Assembly: GCF_016065055.1 (NCBI RefSeq)
Contig: NZ_CP065856.1
Coordinates: forward strand, 2,479,836-2,543,835
DNA from: Halosimplex litoreum
GTDB taxonomy: Archaea > Halobacteriota > Halobacteria > Halobacteriales > Haloarculaceae
DNA length: 64,000 bases
Direction: 5' to 3'
In this document: piece by piece, positions 50,763 through 59,053 of the stretch
Layout: the number at the start of each line of letters is the position of its first letter
Position numbering within the stretch: the first letter of the stretch is position 1
Made by a program: the position numbers and the translations under genes
Notes under the pieces: generated by a model
The model's input: the letters and a program-made list of their open reading frames with translations, nothing else
What the model was told of the DNA's origin: nothing
The model's database searches: none

Positions 50763-50825
50763 CACATCGATAGAGGTGTGTGCCCCTCTGGAGCAGTCTG
50801 CCAGAACACATCGATAGAGGGGTGT
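50763..50825 (+). repeat. Second ORB-like repeat pair
   Basis: CACATCGATAGAGGTGTGT (50763-50781) and CACATCGATAGAGGGGTGT (50807-50825) are direct repeats 44 bases apart. They match the ORB core of this window, CACTCGGATCGAGGGGTGT, in 15 of 19 positions. The altered middle suggests a different Orc1/Cdc6 protein. No initiator gene lies nearby. Confidence 0.55.
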
Positions 50826-50975
50826 CTGTCAGACATCCCATTGGCTAACTCATCCCCTTCCAACAGAAGTGAAGCTATGTTGTCGAGACTAACAGCGGAA
50901 CCAGTGGGGTGGGTGTGTCTCTTTGGTCATTGAGAATCAACTCTCATTCTCCAGTCAGACGAATTCCCGTACTGG

Positions 50976-51545
50976 TTACGGTTCGAGGTGCTGGAGTAAT
51001 TGCGTGACGTAGGGGCTGTTCTCCCAGCTCCGATGTGGGCTGATCGTCGTGATCAGCGTTCGAGCCTCTTCCGCGGTCAGATGCCCGTTCCGGGCGTAGT
51101 CCACGACGAGCCGCGGTGTCGGGACGATCCGCGGCCCCTGCAACACGGCGTGGATCAGCGGGAAGTTCGTCCCACCGAACTCGTCGGTGAGAAATCCATC
51201 GACATCGAGGGCGTTCGCGAGAACGATACCGTCGGTTTCGCCGTCGTCGAGGCCGAACGTCGGCCGGGAGCCAGGCGTCTCGTCGCGATCGTACGGATCG
51301 TCGACGGTGTAATGGTTGCGGGCCGAGAGGACGTTGTTCGCAGCCGCAGCGTGGATATCCTGATACTGCGTGATGTCGCGCAGCTCCGCAACGACTTCCG
51401 GTGGCACGAATACCTCACAGGAGGTAAGGAGATACTGGAACGGGTCCGGAACGTCGGTAGCGACAGCTGTGTCCGCACGAGGCACGGCGAGGCTGACGAG
51501 CGCGCTGGTGTCGGCGACGACCGTTCGCAGCCGTGGCCTGCTCAT
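50976..51545 (-). CDS. PIN-domain toxin (VapC-like)
   Basis: 189 aa. VVADTSALVSLAV opens the PIN fold with the first acidic residue; EVVAEL, GLDDGETDGIVLANAL and GFLTDEFGG hold the rest of the acidic metal site. VapC-type enzymes cut RNA, often initiator tRNA or rRNA, when freed from antitoxin. The ATG overlaps the antitoxin stop (ATGA). Longer than most VapC by a C-terminal helical stretch (PRLVVDYARNGHLTAEEARTLITTIS...). Confidence 0.85.
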   Translation of the reverse strand: MSRPRLRTVVADTSALVSLAVPRADTAVATDVPDPFQYLLTSCEVFVPPEVVAELRDITQYQDIHAAAANNVLSARNHYTVDDPYDRDETPGSRPTFGLDDGETDGIVLANALDVDGFLTDEFGGTNFPLIHAVLQGPRIVPTPRLVVDYARNGHLTAEEARTLITTISPHRSWENSPYVTQLLQHLEP

Positions 51546-51907
51546 CGATCGTCGTCTGCAGTGTCGACCGTCGTCGCGTCGCCATCGTAGACGTCGACAT
51601 CGTCGGGGGCAGCGAGATCGAGTGGTTCGTCTTCGAGGTCCGCTTTGAGGAGGCGGAGCCGCTGGGCAGTCTCGGCACCGACCAGTTGCTTGACCGTCTC
51701 GAATTCGAGCTGGTCGTCGTAGTACTTCGTCGCGACCAACTCCCGGAACGTCTCGCTATCGGCGGTGTCTTCGATGTACTCACGGATGGCCTCGACGAGG
51801 AGATCAGTCCGATCCGTATCGAAGAGCTCCGCAATCGCATCGAGACGATCGACGAGATACTCCGGCGACTGGAAGTGAACCCGTCGCGGATCGTCGCTTG
51901 CGCTCAT
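51542..51907 (-). CDS. Antitoxin of the PIN toxin pair
   Basis: 121 aa. RRVHFQSPEYLVDRLDAIAELFDTDRTDLLVEAIREYIED is a ribbon-helix-helix domain that binds the operon promoter. The acidic C-terminus (ADLEDEPLDLAAPDDVDVYDGDATTVDTADDD) is suited to bind the toxin. The start at 51907 comes just before the domain; an in-frame start further up would add a Cys-rich stretch unlike the family. Confidence 0.8.
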   Translation of the reverse strand: MSASDDPRRVHFQSPEYLVDRLDAIAELFDTDRTDLLVEAIREYIEDTADSETFRELVATKYYDDQLEFETVKQLVGAETAQRLRLLKADLEDEPLDLAAPDDVDVYDGDATTVDTADDDR

Positions 51908-52016
51908 CTCGTGTGTAAGTTTTGCACATAGACGCATAACGGTTTCGCCGCATGCACAGAGCTTGCACATCGACGCTCGCGAGAAAGAGAACGCTCACGC
52001 CCCCCAGATGCGCCCT

Positions 52017-52110
52017 GTAGGGTTCGATCGCGGGGAATTCGAGGAGATCTGGCTTGCAGCCGAGCTGGGGGCAACTCTCTTCGTCACGGACGAGTTCACC
52101 GGATGGTTCG
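52017..52110 (+). pseudogene. Fragment of a PIN-domain toxin gene
   Basis: The plus-strand frame reads GFDRGEFEEIWLAAELGATLFVTDEFTG, which lines up with GLDDGETDGIVLANALDVDGFLTDEFGG of the intact PIN protein next door. Nothing N-terminal to it is PIN-like and its end runs into the esterase gene, so it is a relic. Confidence 0.55.
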
Positions 52111-53082
52111 GTCAAGGAACTGTTGGATGGCCTCGGGCCCCGCGGGTGGAAGATCCGCGAGAAGGGGGTCGGGCGACCCACCCGCTTCGACGTGTGTCGC
52201 CTCGTACACCGACTGGGCGTGAGTCGGGTCCGCCGCGAGCAGGTCCATCGCCACGCGCTCGGACTCGATGTCTTCGACATCCTCGACCCAGACGTGATTC
52301 AGGTCGTGCAACTCGTAGAAGATCGCGTTCACGCCGGCCTCCTCTAGCGCATCGAAAAAGCGGTGGCTGTGTTCCACAGCGACCACTTCGTCCTCGCGAC
52401 CGTGCATCAACAGCGTCGGTGGACTCTCTGGGGTGACGTGCGTGACGGGGCTAGCCTGTGCCCACCGCTCGGGGATTTCGGACTGGGGACCGCCCATTAG
52501 CAGTGGGATAAGTCCCTCCACATCGTCCTCGACGAGCGTGAAGTCGGCGGCGCCGTACCAGCTGACGACAGCCTGGACGGCACCGGATTCCTCTGGGGCA
52601 ACGGTCTGCTCAACCTCGTCAGCGAAAGCATCACCGAGGTCGGTGACATCGTCGACGACACCCGCAAGCAAGGCGAGATGCCCACCCGCCGAGGAGCCCC
52701 ACGCGGCGATCTTGTCGGTGTCGTAGCCGTACTCGCCAGCGTGGGCGCGAAGCCATCGGATCGCGGCTTTCACGTCGACGAAGTGGTCGGGGAAGTGACC
52801 TCGTGGAGTGGGATTCGTCGGGTCGTACATCTCCTCGACGGCTGCTCCATCGGGAGCTTCCTGGAGGCGGTAGCTGACGCTGGCGATCGCACAGTCCCAC
52901 TCGGCAGCGTACTGCTCGGGATCGGGGATATTCGAGCGCGTCTCCGCGATCCACCCGCCGCCGTGAACGTAGACGACGAGTGGTGGGTTCTCCTTCTCCG
53001 GGAGGTAGAGGTCGAGTTTCAGCTCGCCAGTCTCGCGATCGGCGTACGTGATCCCTTCGTGGACGGTAACATCGTTCGTCAT
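52096..53082 (-). CDS. Alpha/beta-hydrolase esterase
   Basis: 328 aa. VVYVHGGGWIAE is the oxyanion-hole motif of the hormone-sensitive-lipase/BD-FAE group, AAWGSSAGGHLALL holds the nucleophile Ser, HGREDEVV the acid, and LHDLNHVWV the His. It hydrolyses small esters in the cytoplasm. The ATG at 53082 is preferred because upstream codons are unlike the family. The 423 bases to 53505 hold its promoter (TTTCAA near 53300 is one candidate), the inverted repeat GGGTGGACCCACCC near 53153, and no other gene I can support. Confidence 0.85.
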   Translation of the reverse strand: MTNDVTVHEGITYADRETGELKLDLYLPEKENPPLVVYVHGGGWIAETRSNIPDPEQYAAEWDCAIASVSYRLQEAPDGAAVEEMYDPTNPTPRGHFPDHFVDVKAAIRWLRAHAGEYGYDTDKIAAWGSSAGGHLALLAGVVDDVTDLGDAFADEVEQTVAPEESGAVQAVVSWYGAADFTLVEDDVEGLIPLLMGGPQSEIPERWAQASPVTHVTPESPPTLLMHGREDEVVAVEHSHRFFDALEEAGVNAIFYELHDLNHVWVEDVEDIESERVAMDLLAADPTHAQSVYEATHVEAGGSPDPLLADLPPAGPEAIQQFLDRTIR

Positions 53083-53505
53083 GATATCCGAAAGGGACGG
53101 AGCAGCTGCTATAGAACTACGGATTCCGGAACGTGCCTCGGGTGGGGTGGACCCACCCAGGACCGATGAGCCGCCCCGCGATTGGCGACGCCTCTGTCCG
53201 AACCAGTATCGTTCGTCGGCCGCGTCGACCGGAAAGTATTTCGATGGACATCGCAAGCAGAGACCACTGTTCGACCCGAAACCGACCACGGGGACCGAAC
53301 TTTCAACGGTGACGATCTCGTGATACATCAAATATTCGAGATTCAAGCGAGCGTACTCAGGAGCATTGGAGAGACACAGAGGAGACAGCTAGTCTAGAAC
53401 TCCAAATCGAATGGCCTGCCTCACAGAGACACACCACCGTCGCGAGTGAACGGTCTATGGATCGGACGGGGCGGACCAAACAACAACCTGACTACACAGT
53501 ATCCA

Positions 53506-54201
53506 CTATCGTAGCCGCTCGACCTGTTCAGAGAGATACTGTTTAAGAGCTGTGACCGTCTCTGTCGAGACCGCCGATGCCCCGAAATCACTCCGGTAGC
53601 CATGCTTGAGGTCGTCACTCTCTAATATCTCTAACCCCCACTCAAGCTGCACTCGCAGGGCATCTTCGTCTCCCCGATGCAAGTGGGGTGTGACCGTCTC
53701 CAGATCGATCTCTTCGGCGACCGCTAGAACGTCCCGGAGATCCGTCTCGCGGCCGCTGTGGAGCTTTGCTGCCACGAGTACCGCGCCATCGATGACTCGG
53801 GCGGTCGTCGCCACCGTCCCACCAGAGACCTCCCGTTCTTGGCTGTGGTCGTGTAGATAGTCGAACGACCACTGAGCCTCGGTCTGGCGACAGCCGAGGC
53901 CGTTGACCAGCAAATCGAAGCCGATCGGTTGCTGCGGGGCAAGTCGTTTCTCGTACTCGATGACTTCCGTATCGTAGAACCACCGCTTGGCGTGGCTGTC
54001 CGTTTCCTCGAATTCGTGCGCTTCGAGAAACGCGACGAACTCCGCCTTGGTGTCCGGGGCGACGACGATATCGAGGTCGGTCGAGAAGCGCGCGTTGAAC
54101 GCCGAGACGGCATAGCCACCGACAAGGACGTATCGGTGGTCGCTCTCAGTGAGGTCTTCGAGGAGTTCGATGAGTGCGTCACTCCGATTGCCGAAACTCA
54201 T
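53506..54201 (-). CDS. AbiEii-like nucleotidyltransferase toxin
   Basis: 231 aa. YVLVGGYAVSAFNARFSTDLDIVVAP is the nucleotidyltransferase signature (GG...S...DLD), followed by KRLAPQQPIGFDLLVNG with the third Asp, and ARVIDGAVLVAAKLHSGRETDLRDVLAVAE (KLxxxRxxDxxD) as in AbiEii toxins. Such enzymes add nucleotides to tRNA or other targets and stop growth, often when phage attack. ATGA overlap with the upstream gene gives a two-gene toxin/antitoxin operon. Confidence 0.85.
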   Translation of the reverse strand: MSFGNRSDALIELLEDLTESDHRYVLVGGYAVSAFNARFSTDLDIVVAPDTKAEFVAFLEAHEFEETDSHAKRWFYDTEVIEYEKRLAPQQPIGFDLLVNGLGCRQTEAQWSFDYLHDHSQEREVSGGTVATTARVIDGAVLVAAKLHSGRETDLRDVLAVAEEIDLETVTPHLHRGDEDALRVQLEWGLEILESDDLKHGYRSDFGASAVSTETVTALKQYLSEQVERLR

Positions 54202-54872
54202 GACCGGACTCGCTCGGTCTCCCGGTAGGCGACACCGAGGTCGAGGTCCTCGTACATCCGGTCGAGCATTGCAAGCGCCGACTGGAACTGCGCGTAATGG
54301 TCGCGCATGTACTCGATCGTGTCCTCGCGCGGAATGACGGGATAGCCTTCCACATCCTCGATTTCGAGTGAGGGCTGTGGGTCGAGGACGATCTGCAACG
54401 AGCCCTCGATCTCGTCGCTGGACTGGCGCTCGAAGGCAGTTGGCAGCCCGAACGATGCGAAGAACGTCTCCCACGCGTCGACGTCTTCCTCGCGAACAGC
54501 TATGAACAGCGGGTAGTCGTCGGGATCGCGGCTGACTTGGTAGCCGCCCTGGGTCCACACGTAGACGGCGTCGATTCGCGTGAACGCAAACGGCCATTCC
54601 CCGAATTGCGGGATGACGTACGCCTCCTCGATCGTTGGCGGACTCACGCCGGCGCTTGCCGTGATCAACTCACGCGCTGCGTCGCGCACGCTGTCGTCGA
54701 CAACGGACAGGCCATTGTCGTAGTGGACGTAGCCTGCCGCTTCGAGCCTGTTGGCTGCCTGTCTGACCGTCTCGTAGGGGATGTGAAGTTGCTGGGCGAC
54801 GCGGCGGATGGAGTCGCCACTCTCGATGGCGAGGAGTACTTGGGCCGCCGTGTCGTCGAGCACTTCGTACAT
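54198..54872 (-). CDS. AbiEi-like antitoxin/regulator
   Basis: 224 aa. EVLDDTAAQVLLAIESGDSIRRVAQQLHIPYETVRQAANRLEAAGYV is a winged helix; the rest (PQFGEWPFAFTRIDAVYVWTQGGYQVSRDPDDYPLFIAVREEDVDAWETFFASFGL) is the kind of C-terminal part seen in antitoxins of AbiEii-type enzymes. Just upstream a palindrome covers the promoter, as expected for self-repression. Confidence 0.75.
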   Translation of the reverse strand: MYEVLDDTAAQVLLAIESGDSIRRVAQQLHIPYETVRQAANRLEAAGYVHYDNGLSVVDDSVRDAARELITASAGVSPPTIEEAYVIPQFGEWPFAFTRIDAVYVWTQGGYQVSRDPDDYPLFIAVREEDVDAWETFFASFGLPTAFERQSSDEIEGSLQIVLDPQPSLEIEDVEGYPVIPREDTIEYMRDHYAQFQSALAMLDRMYEDLDLGVAYRETERVRS

Positions 54873-54878
54873 ATGATA

Positions 54879-54910
54879 GTTACCAATATTCCGGTAACAG
54901 TTAAAAACCT
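54879..54910 (-). promoter_or_regulatory. Promoter and palindromic operator of the AbiE-like pair
   Basis: GTTACC-AATATTCC-GGTAAC (54879-54898) lies 7-26 bases before the start at 54872, with the TATA-like TTTTTAAC on the minus strand (54899-54906) directly upstream. Binding would block transcription at its start. Confidence 0.6.
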
Positions 54911-55399
54911 TACTAGAATCGCAATTCTGCTAACGCTTTCTGGCTTTCTTCTGCGGGGACAGACGGCCTCTCACCTTCGTGGAAATCGCCGGAGAGAAAC
55001 GACACACCGAGAACAACGAGCGGACACATTTCCGTCCGTTACAAACGCGATGGTGGTGTGGGGGTGCCTGGCCTCGTGCTGTGTTGCCCATTAGCCCATG
55101 TAGTTTCATCTTCGACTGAAGCTGTTGCTTTCCCATTGATGCCGATACATTCGCGACGGTGGTGTGTCTCCCAAGCAAATTCACAATTCTGGCAGCTGAT
55201 TTCGAGTGGGGAATGGGTCGCGGACACACCCCGTGTGCAATGTGAAATTCGGTTATTGAGGTTCAGTACGGAAGCCACGTAGACCTATCGCGACATCGGC
55301 CGTTCAGCGAAGGGACCCTCGGTGAGCGGTTCGAAGGATGAGTGGACATTCCCATCTGAACCAACCTTCGGGGCGCTCTGCTCATCCTGATCAACTTAC
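54911..55399. other. Gap with a possible decayed gene
   Basis: No firm gene. A minus-strand stretch about 55080-55215 reads LEISCQNCEFAWETHHRRECIGINGKATASVEDET, which looks like one zinc-binding Cys pair and may be the relic of a transposase or zinc protein. Around 55200-55250 CACACCCCGTGTG is palindromic. Confidence 0.35.
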
Positions 55400-55514
55400 T
55401 ATGGCGTTGCCATTGACCTCCTCCACGCCCTGAAGGGCGTGGAATCCCACCATGGGATTTCGGCCCCGCTTGGTAGGCCTTCGCGGTTTCAAGACGCATA
55501 CGCGCTCGCGTCAT

Positions 55515-56792
55515 CTACCTCGCCCCCGCAGTGCCAGTATCGCTCTGGGTGCTAGACTCGGTATCCGCGAGCGTGTCTTGTGGCCCGGTCAAACAGGCCC
55601 CATCCCCACTAGAGTCATCGCCAACCGCCTTCTCACTCGAATCCGAGTGGGTTTGGGGCTGGCTCTCTCCAGCGGGGTCGTATCTATCCGCAATGTTGAG
55701 CGCGGCGTTGATATCCGCCTGATACTCGGACACCCAACACGAATCGTCCGTACACTTGAACATCCCCTGTCGCGGACGATAGCCTTCCTCGCCGCACACA
55801 TGGCACATTTTCGACGTGTACGCTGGCTCGACGGTTTCCACTGGAATTCCGCATTCCGTGGCTTTGTACGTGATCTGGGCGTGGAGCTTGGCGAACGCCC
55901 ACCCGTGTAATCGGCGATTCATGAACCGTCCGTAGTCCATGTTCTCGCGCAAGTGCTGAAGATCTTCCAGCACTACCACAGGATTCTCGACTGTCCGGGC
56001 GTGCGCGACCACGTCGCTCGACACAGTGTCGATGAGGTGGTCGATACGCGACCAGAGTTCGCCGCCGTACTCCTCGTCGAGGCGGTCCGCCTCGCGTTGT
56101 TGGAGGCGATGGGTGGCCGTGAAGTACGTTTTGCGGAGGTGTCGGACTTCGCGAGATTCGTCGCTCCAGATGTTGGGTGTGGTCGGGGTGCCGCGCTCAT
56201 TACGGTGACACACCGTGGCTAAGGCAGCCTCCCCGATATCCACTCCAACCGGCGTCCGCTCACTCGCAGACGCCGAACTGGGCTGTTTGAACATTCTTTT
56301 CACGCTCATGTGGACGTACCACTCGCCCTCTCGCTCGAGTAACTGGCACTCGCCCATCTCGGCATCGCCGTGGTACACGGCTTCGATCCACTCGCGCTTG
56401 TTCGCTGGGGGCTGCGCGGGCAGCCACAAGTGGTAGTCCCCGTGGTGGGGGATTTTGACGTACCACTCGATAGCGTTCTGTGGCTTGTGGTCGAGGCTCG
56501 GTCCCTCGTTGGTGAAGCGAACGGGATGGGTTCCCTCGTTGAGTTCGTCCGCGTCGTACGTGTCTTCGTCGAGCAAGTTTGGCACGTACTGTTTGAGGGC
56601 GTTCTTCGCGTACCCAGACAGGTCGTAGTCAACCACGACGTCGTTGGTTTTGGTCTGGGTGTCACAGCCTTGGTCGAACGCGTCGTGGAGGGCGAGTTGG
56701 TACTCGTCAACTGTTTCACGGAGCTTGCGCTGTTTGTGCGCGTTCGGGTTGACCAGTTTGAGTTGCAGCGTCTCCGTGAGTACCTCAGGCAT
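55515..56792 (-). CDS. tnpB: TnpB RNA-guided nuclease (IS200/IS605 family)
   Basis: 425 aa. RuvC residues: PVGVDIGEAALA (Asp near 185), VVVLEDLQHLR (Glu), YQADINAALNIADRY (Asp). The zinc ribbon is MCHVCGEEGYRPRQGMFKCTDDSC. TnpB uses an RNA from the element's own right end to cut the empty donor site. The start at 56792 lies 7 bases after the small upstream gene. A Ser/Thr/Asp-rich tail of about 45 residues follows the last motif and overlaps the region where the guide RNA should be made. Confidence 0.92.
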   Translation of the reverse strand: MPEVLTETLQLKLVNPNAHKQRKLRETVDEYQLALHDAFDQGCDTQTKTNDVVVDYDLSGYAKNALKQYVPNLLDEDTYDADELNEGTHPVRFTNEGPSLDHKPQNAIEWYVKIPHHGDYHLWLPAQPPANKREWIEAVYHGDAEMGECQLLEREGEWYVHMSVKRMFKQPSSASASERTPVGVDIGEAALATVCHRNERGTPTTPNIWSDESREVRHLRKTYFTATHRLQQREADRLDEEYGGELWSRIDHLIDTVSSDVVAHARTVENPVVVLEDLQHLRENMDYGRFMNRRLHGWAFAKLHAQITYKATECGIPVETVEPAYTSKMCHVCGEEGYRPRQGMFKCTDDSCWVSEYQADINAALNIADRYDPAGESQPQTHSDSSEKAVGDDSSGDGACLTGPQDTLADTESSTQSDTGTAGAR

Positions 56793-56799
56793 GGTATGG

Positions 56800-56949
56800 C
56801 TATTCGTCGGCGCCTGGGTTGCTGGTGCGGATGATTTTGACATCTGCGCCACGCCAGTCTTTGGGGACGAGAACGTGTGCGCCGTTTCCTGTGGGTTTGA
56901 CCTCGCCTTCGACGACTTCGTGGCCGTTGATCTCGAACCTATCCTGCAT
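56800..56949 (-). CDS. Transposase-associated small protein (DUF2080-like)
   Basis: 49 aa: MQDRFEINGHEVVEGEVKPTGNGAHVLVPKDWRGADVKIIRTSNPGADE. This matches the short DUF2080 proteins encoded just before tnpB in haloarchaeal IS200/IS605 elements. A beta-barrel-like fold akin to AbrB-type DNA binders has been suggested by such sequences; role unknown. An AT-rich TAGTATTTACACC around 56950 likely holds the promoter. Confidence 0.8.
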   Translation of the reverse strand: MQDRFEINGHEVVEGEVKPTGNGAHVLVPKDWRGADVKIIRTSNPGADE

Positions 56950-57087
56950 GATAGTATTTACACCATGTTTAAACTTAAACGATTCGGATGAGGGAAATCC
57001 ATTCCTGCTTACACGCGTGGGTTGTGGGAGGGGCCTATCGCTCGACCTCCGCCTAAAGACGGAGGTATGCGCTAACAATCTGTATCA

Positions 57088-57453
57088 ACGCCTGCAGCTC
57101 GAAGGAGCGCCGCGAGAGCACGTGATTGCGGACCGGATTCACCTCGCGGGGCTACGCCGGTTCCGTGCGATTAGTCTTATGTAACGATGGCCTGCCCTAG
57201 AAGGCGGGCTGTTACATAAGAATAGGTCGGGTCCTGAACGCAGGCGCTACGGGCACTGCTGTATCCGATTCGCCGAAAGCAATCTTGAACGAGTAGAGCG
57301 TCCGGAACTCGTCGATTGCGGACCGAGTGAAGCGGAATTCGCGGAGTATATGGAGAAAAAATCGTCGAGCGAGATCTCGGAGACCTCAAAATACAAGCGA
57401 CCGGGCGAGCCTGATCGGTGAACTCAGGAAAGGTTCCCACCCCACTGGTTCCG
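57088..57453 (+). repeat. Dispersed 365-bp repeat, copy 2
   Basis: Second copy of the repeat at 50310-50678, here between the insertion element and 57483. It carries the 45-nt hairpin at 57176-57220 in the same place. An earlier open stretch reads LQLEGAPREHVIADRIHLAGLRRFRAISLM and stops inside the hairpin. Confidence 0.75.
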
Positions 57454-57482
57454 ATGTTGAAACTAACGACTACTATCGCTAC

Positions 57483-58283
57483 TCACTGGTCCTCGCTCGC
57501 TTCCCACTCTGGTCGTGGCGTCGGCGTTGGGAGCTCGTCAACCATCGTTCGAAGTTCGCCCTCTGTCGTCCACGGGAAGCACCGATCGTGGAGTTCGAAT
57601 TTGCGGAATTTGTTGAGATGAACCCAACTGTAGGTTGCTGGCTCCGCTCCCTCATCCGCTCGGTCGTCGATACTACTCCAAACCGCCTGTTCGTCGATAT
57701 CGAGACCGCTATCTTGCGCACGGTTGACGAGCGATTCTATCTTCGACTGGGCCTCATCTTCTGATAAATCGTCTGCGAACGCAATCTCGAGGGCAGCCTG
57801 AACGACGTGCTGGTCCGATTTCAGATTGTCGTCAGTCACCCACGCGTAATCACGGGGGAACACGTACGACTTGTCGAAATACGGCTGGTCGTCAATTTCA
57901 CCTAGTTCAGGGGCCTCACCACCGCTCTCCTTCTCGAAGACACCGACGATGTAGTCGCTGTACGTCGCGAGCAACGAGAACATGATATCGAACGTATTGA
58001 GACGGTCAGTCGGGAGTTCGAGGAGATCACCCATGATGAACGGATAGGCACCAAGTTGCTTCGCGAGTTCGTTCTGGACGGCGCGAAGCCGGCGGATATA
58101 GGGGTCGCGATAGCTCCCCAGGATGAAATACGACGTCCGCTGACTCCAGAGATACGGCAATTCACGCTTGGTGAATCGCCAAATCTCTCGTTTCTCTGCA
58201 GGCTCCAGTTCGATGCCTCCGACGGCCTCGTGAACAACGGTCATAATGTCCCCAGCTTCCGGCGGAGGGCTTGGGTCGGTCAT
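57483..58283 (-). CDS. Unknown protein with TIR/deoxyribosyltransferase-like pattern
   Basis: 266 aa. TSYFILGSYRDPYIRRLRAVQNELAKQLGAYPFIMGDLLELPTDRLNTFDIMFSLLATYSDYIVGVFEKESGGEAPELGEI looks like a Rossmann-type fold in which ILGSY starts strand 1, and DYIVGVFE...GGEAPELG parallels the nucleoside deoxyribosyltransferase/TIR-like order (SDxVIGVxE, GGxxxELG). Residues 150-266 are acidic and helical. The ATG at 58283 begins a clean acidic frame. Divergent from a winged-helix gene 115 bases away. If the pattern holds, it may act on NAD or nucleotides, as defence effectors do; uncertain. Confidence 0.6.
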   Translation of the reverse strand: MTDPSPPPEAGDIMTVVHEAVGGIELEPAEKREIWRFTKRELPYLWSQRTSYFILGSYRDPYIRRLRAVQNELAKQLGAYPFIMGDLLELPTDRLNTFDIMFSLLATYSDYIVGVFEKESGGEAPELGEIDDQPYFDKSYVFPRDYAWVTDDNLKSDQHVVQAALEIAFADDLSEDEAQSKIESLVNRAQDSGLDIDEQAVWSSIDDRADEGAEPATYSWVHLNKFRKFELHDRCFPWTTEGELRTMVDELPTPTPRPEWEASEDQ

Positions 58284-58398
58284 TAGCTGCCAGTTCGAAC
58301 CACACCACCTTACTCCTTCTGAACCACTTTGGGATTTTCCGATTTGACCAACTTGGCTAGCCCTAACTGTTATAGCGCCCTTCCTCGTACCAGCACGT

Positions 58399-58887
58399 AT
58401 GAGCGAAACCGACACTGGCGCGGCCGATGCAGGGCCGTTCGCGGAACAACAGCGGCTGTTCAAGCTGCTGTCCCAGGATACGCGCCATCTCGTCATCCAG
58501 GAGCTGTTGGGTCACCCTGCCCATCTGATGTCGCTCGCCGAACTCGAGTATATGACCGGTAAGAGCCAAGCAGCAATCAAAGACCAGCTGGAGACGTTGA
58601 TCGATGCTGGCCTTCTCGCACGCTACACGTACGAACCAAGCGAGGGGAAGCGTGATCTCCCCGCCCAGTTCTACGGATTCACGGAGCGGGGCGTCGAGGT
58701 CCTCCACGACTACAAGTATCTCCGTGGGCTTCCGGTCGCACGCGCTCTCTACGAAAACACGCGTAAGACCGAGAAAATCGAGCGCCACGAATCGGCACCC
58801 CGCCCGGAGCTTCCGGATGCTGTCGCGGAAGCACTCGAGTTCGACGAGCCCGTTCTCGACGCGGGCGATGGTGGTACAACCCGATAG
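58399..58887 (+). CDS. Winged-helix regulator (162 aa)
   Basis: LFKLLSQDTRHLVIQELLGHPAHLMSLAELEYMTGKSQAAIKDQLETLIDAGLLARYTYEPSEGKRDLPAQFYGFTERGVEVL is an ArsR/MarR-like winged helix with a wing near residue 78. The C-terminal part (YKYLRGLPVARALYENTRKTEKIERHESAP) is typical of haloarchaeal plasmid regulators. It probably controls itself and the divergent gene at 58283. Confidence 0.8.
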   Translation: MSETDTGAADAGPFAEQQRLFKLLSQDTRHLVIQELLGHPAHLMSLAELEYMTGKSQAAIKDQLETLIDAGLLARYTYEPSEGKRDLPAQFYGFTERGVEVLHDYKYLRGLPVARALYENTRKTEKIERHESAPRPELPDAVAEALEFDEPVLDAGDGGTTR

Positions 58888-58950
58888 TTCGTCGTCGAAC
58901 AGCACCGTTCTCGACGCTAGAGAGAAGGGACGCCAGCTTCGTACTTTGGT

Positions 58951-59052
58951 CAGGACTCTGTCGACTGTTCCTCGTGCGGATTTACGCACGAGACCAATCG
59001 ACGGTCGAAACACCAGTTCGTGTGTCAGAAGTGCGGGTACGAACTGATGTGG
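58951..59052 (+). pseudogene. Fragment of a TnpB-type zinc ribbon
   Basis: The plus-strand frame reads VDCSSCGFTHETNRRSKHQFVCQKCGYELM, a clear CxxC...CxxC ribbon of IS200/IS605 transposase-related proteins, cut off on both sides. It shows that another such element once lay here. Confidence 0.65.
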
Positions 59053-59053
59053 A

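Larger units (their letters stand above)
55400..57070 (-). mobile_element. IS200/IS605-family element (tnpB only, no tnpA)
   Basis: Bounded on one side by the hairpin CCACGCCC-TGAA-GGGCGTGG (55424-55443) followed by AATCCCACC, and on the other by CCTCCG-CCTAAAGA-CGGAGG (57046-57065). It carries a 49-codon transposase-associated gene and tnpB but no tnpA, so it depends on a transposase elsewhere. Exact ends cannot be fixed without the target site. Confidence 0.75.
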
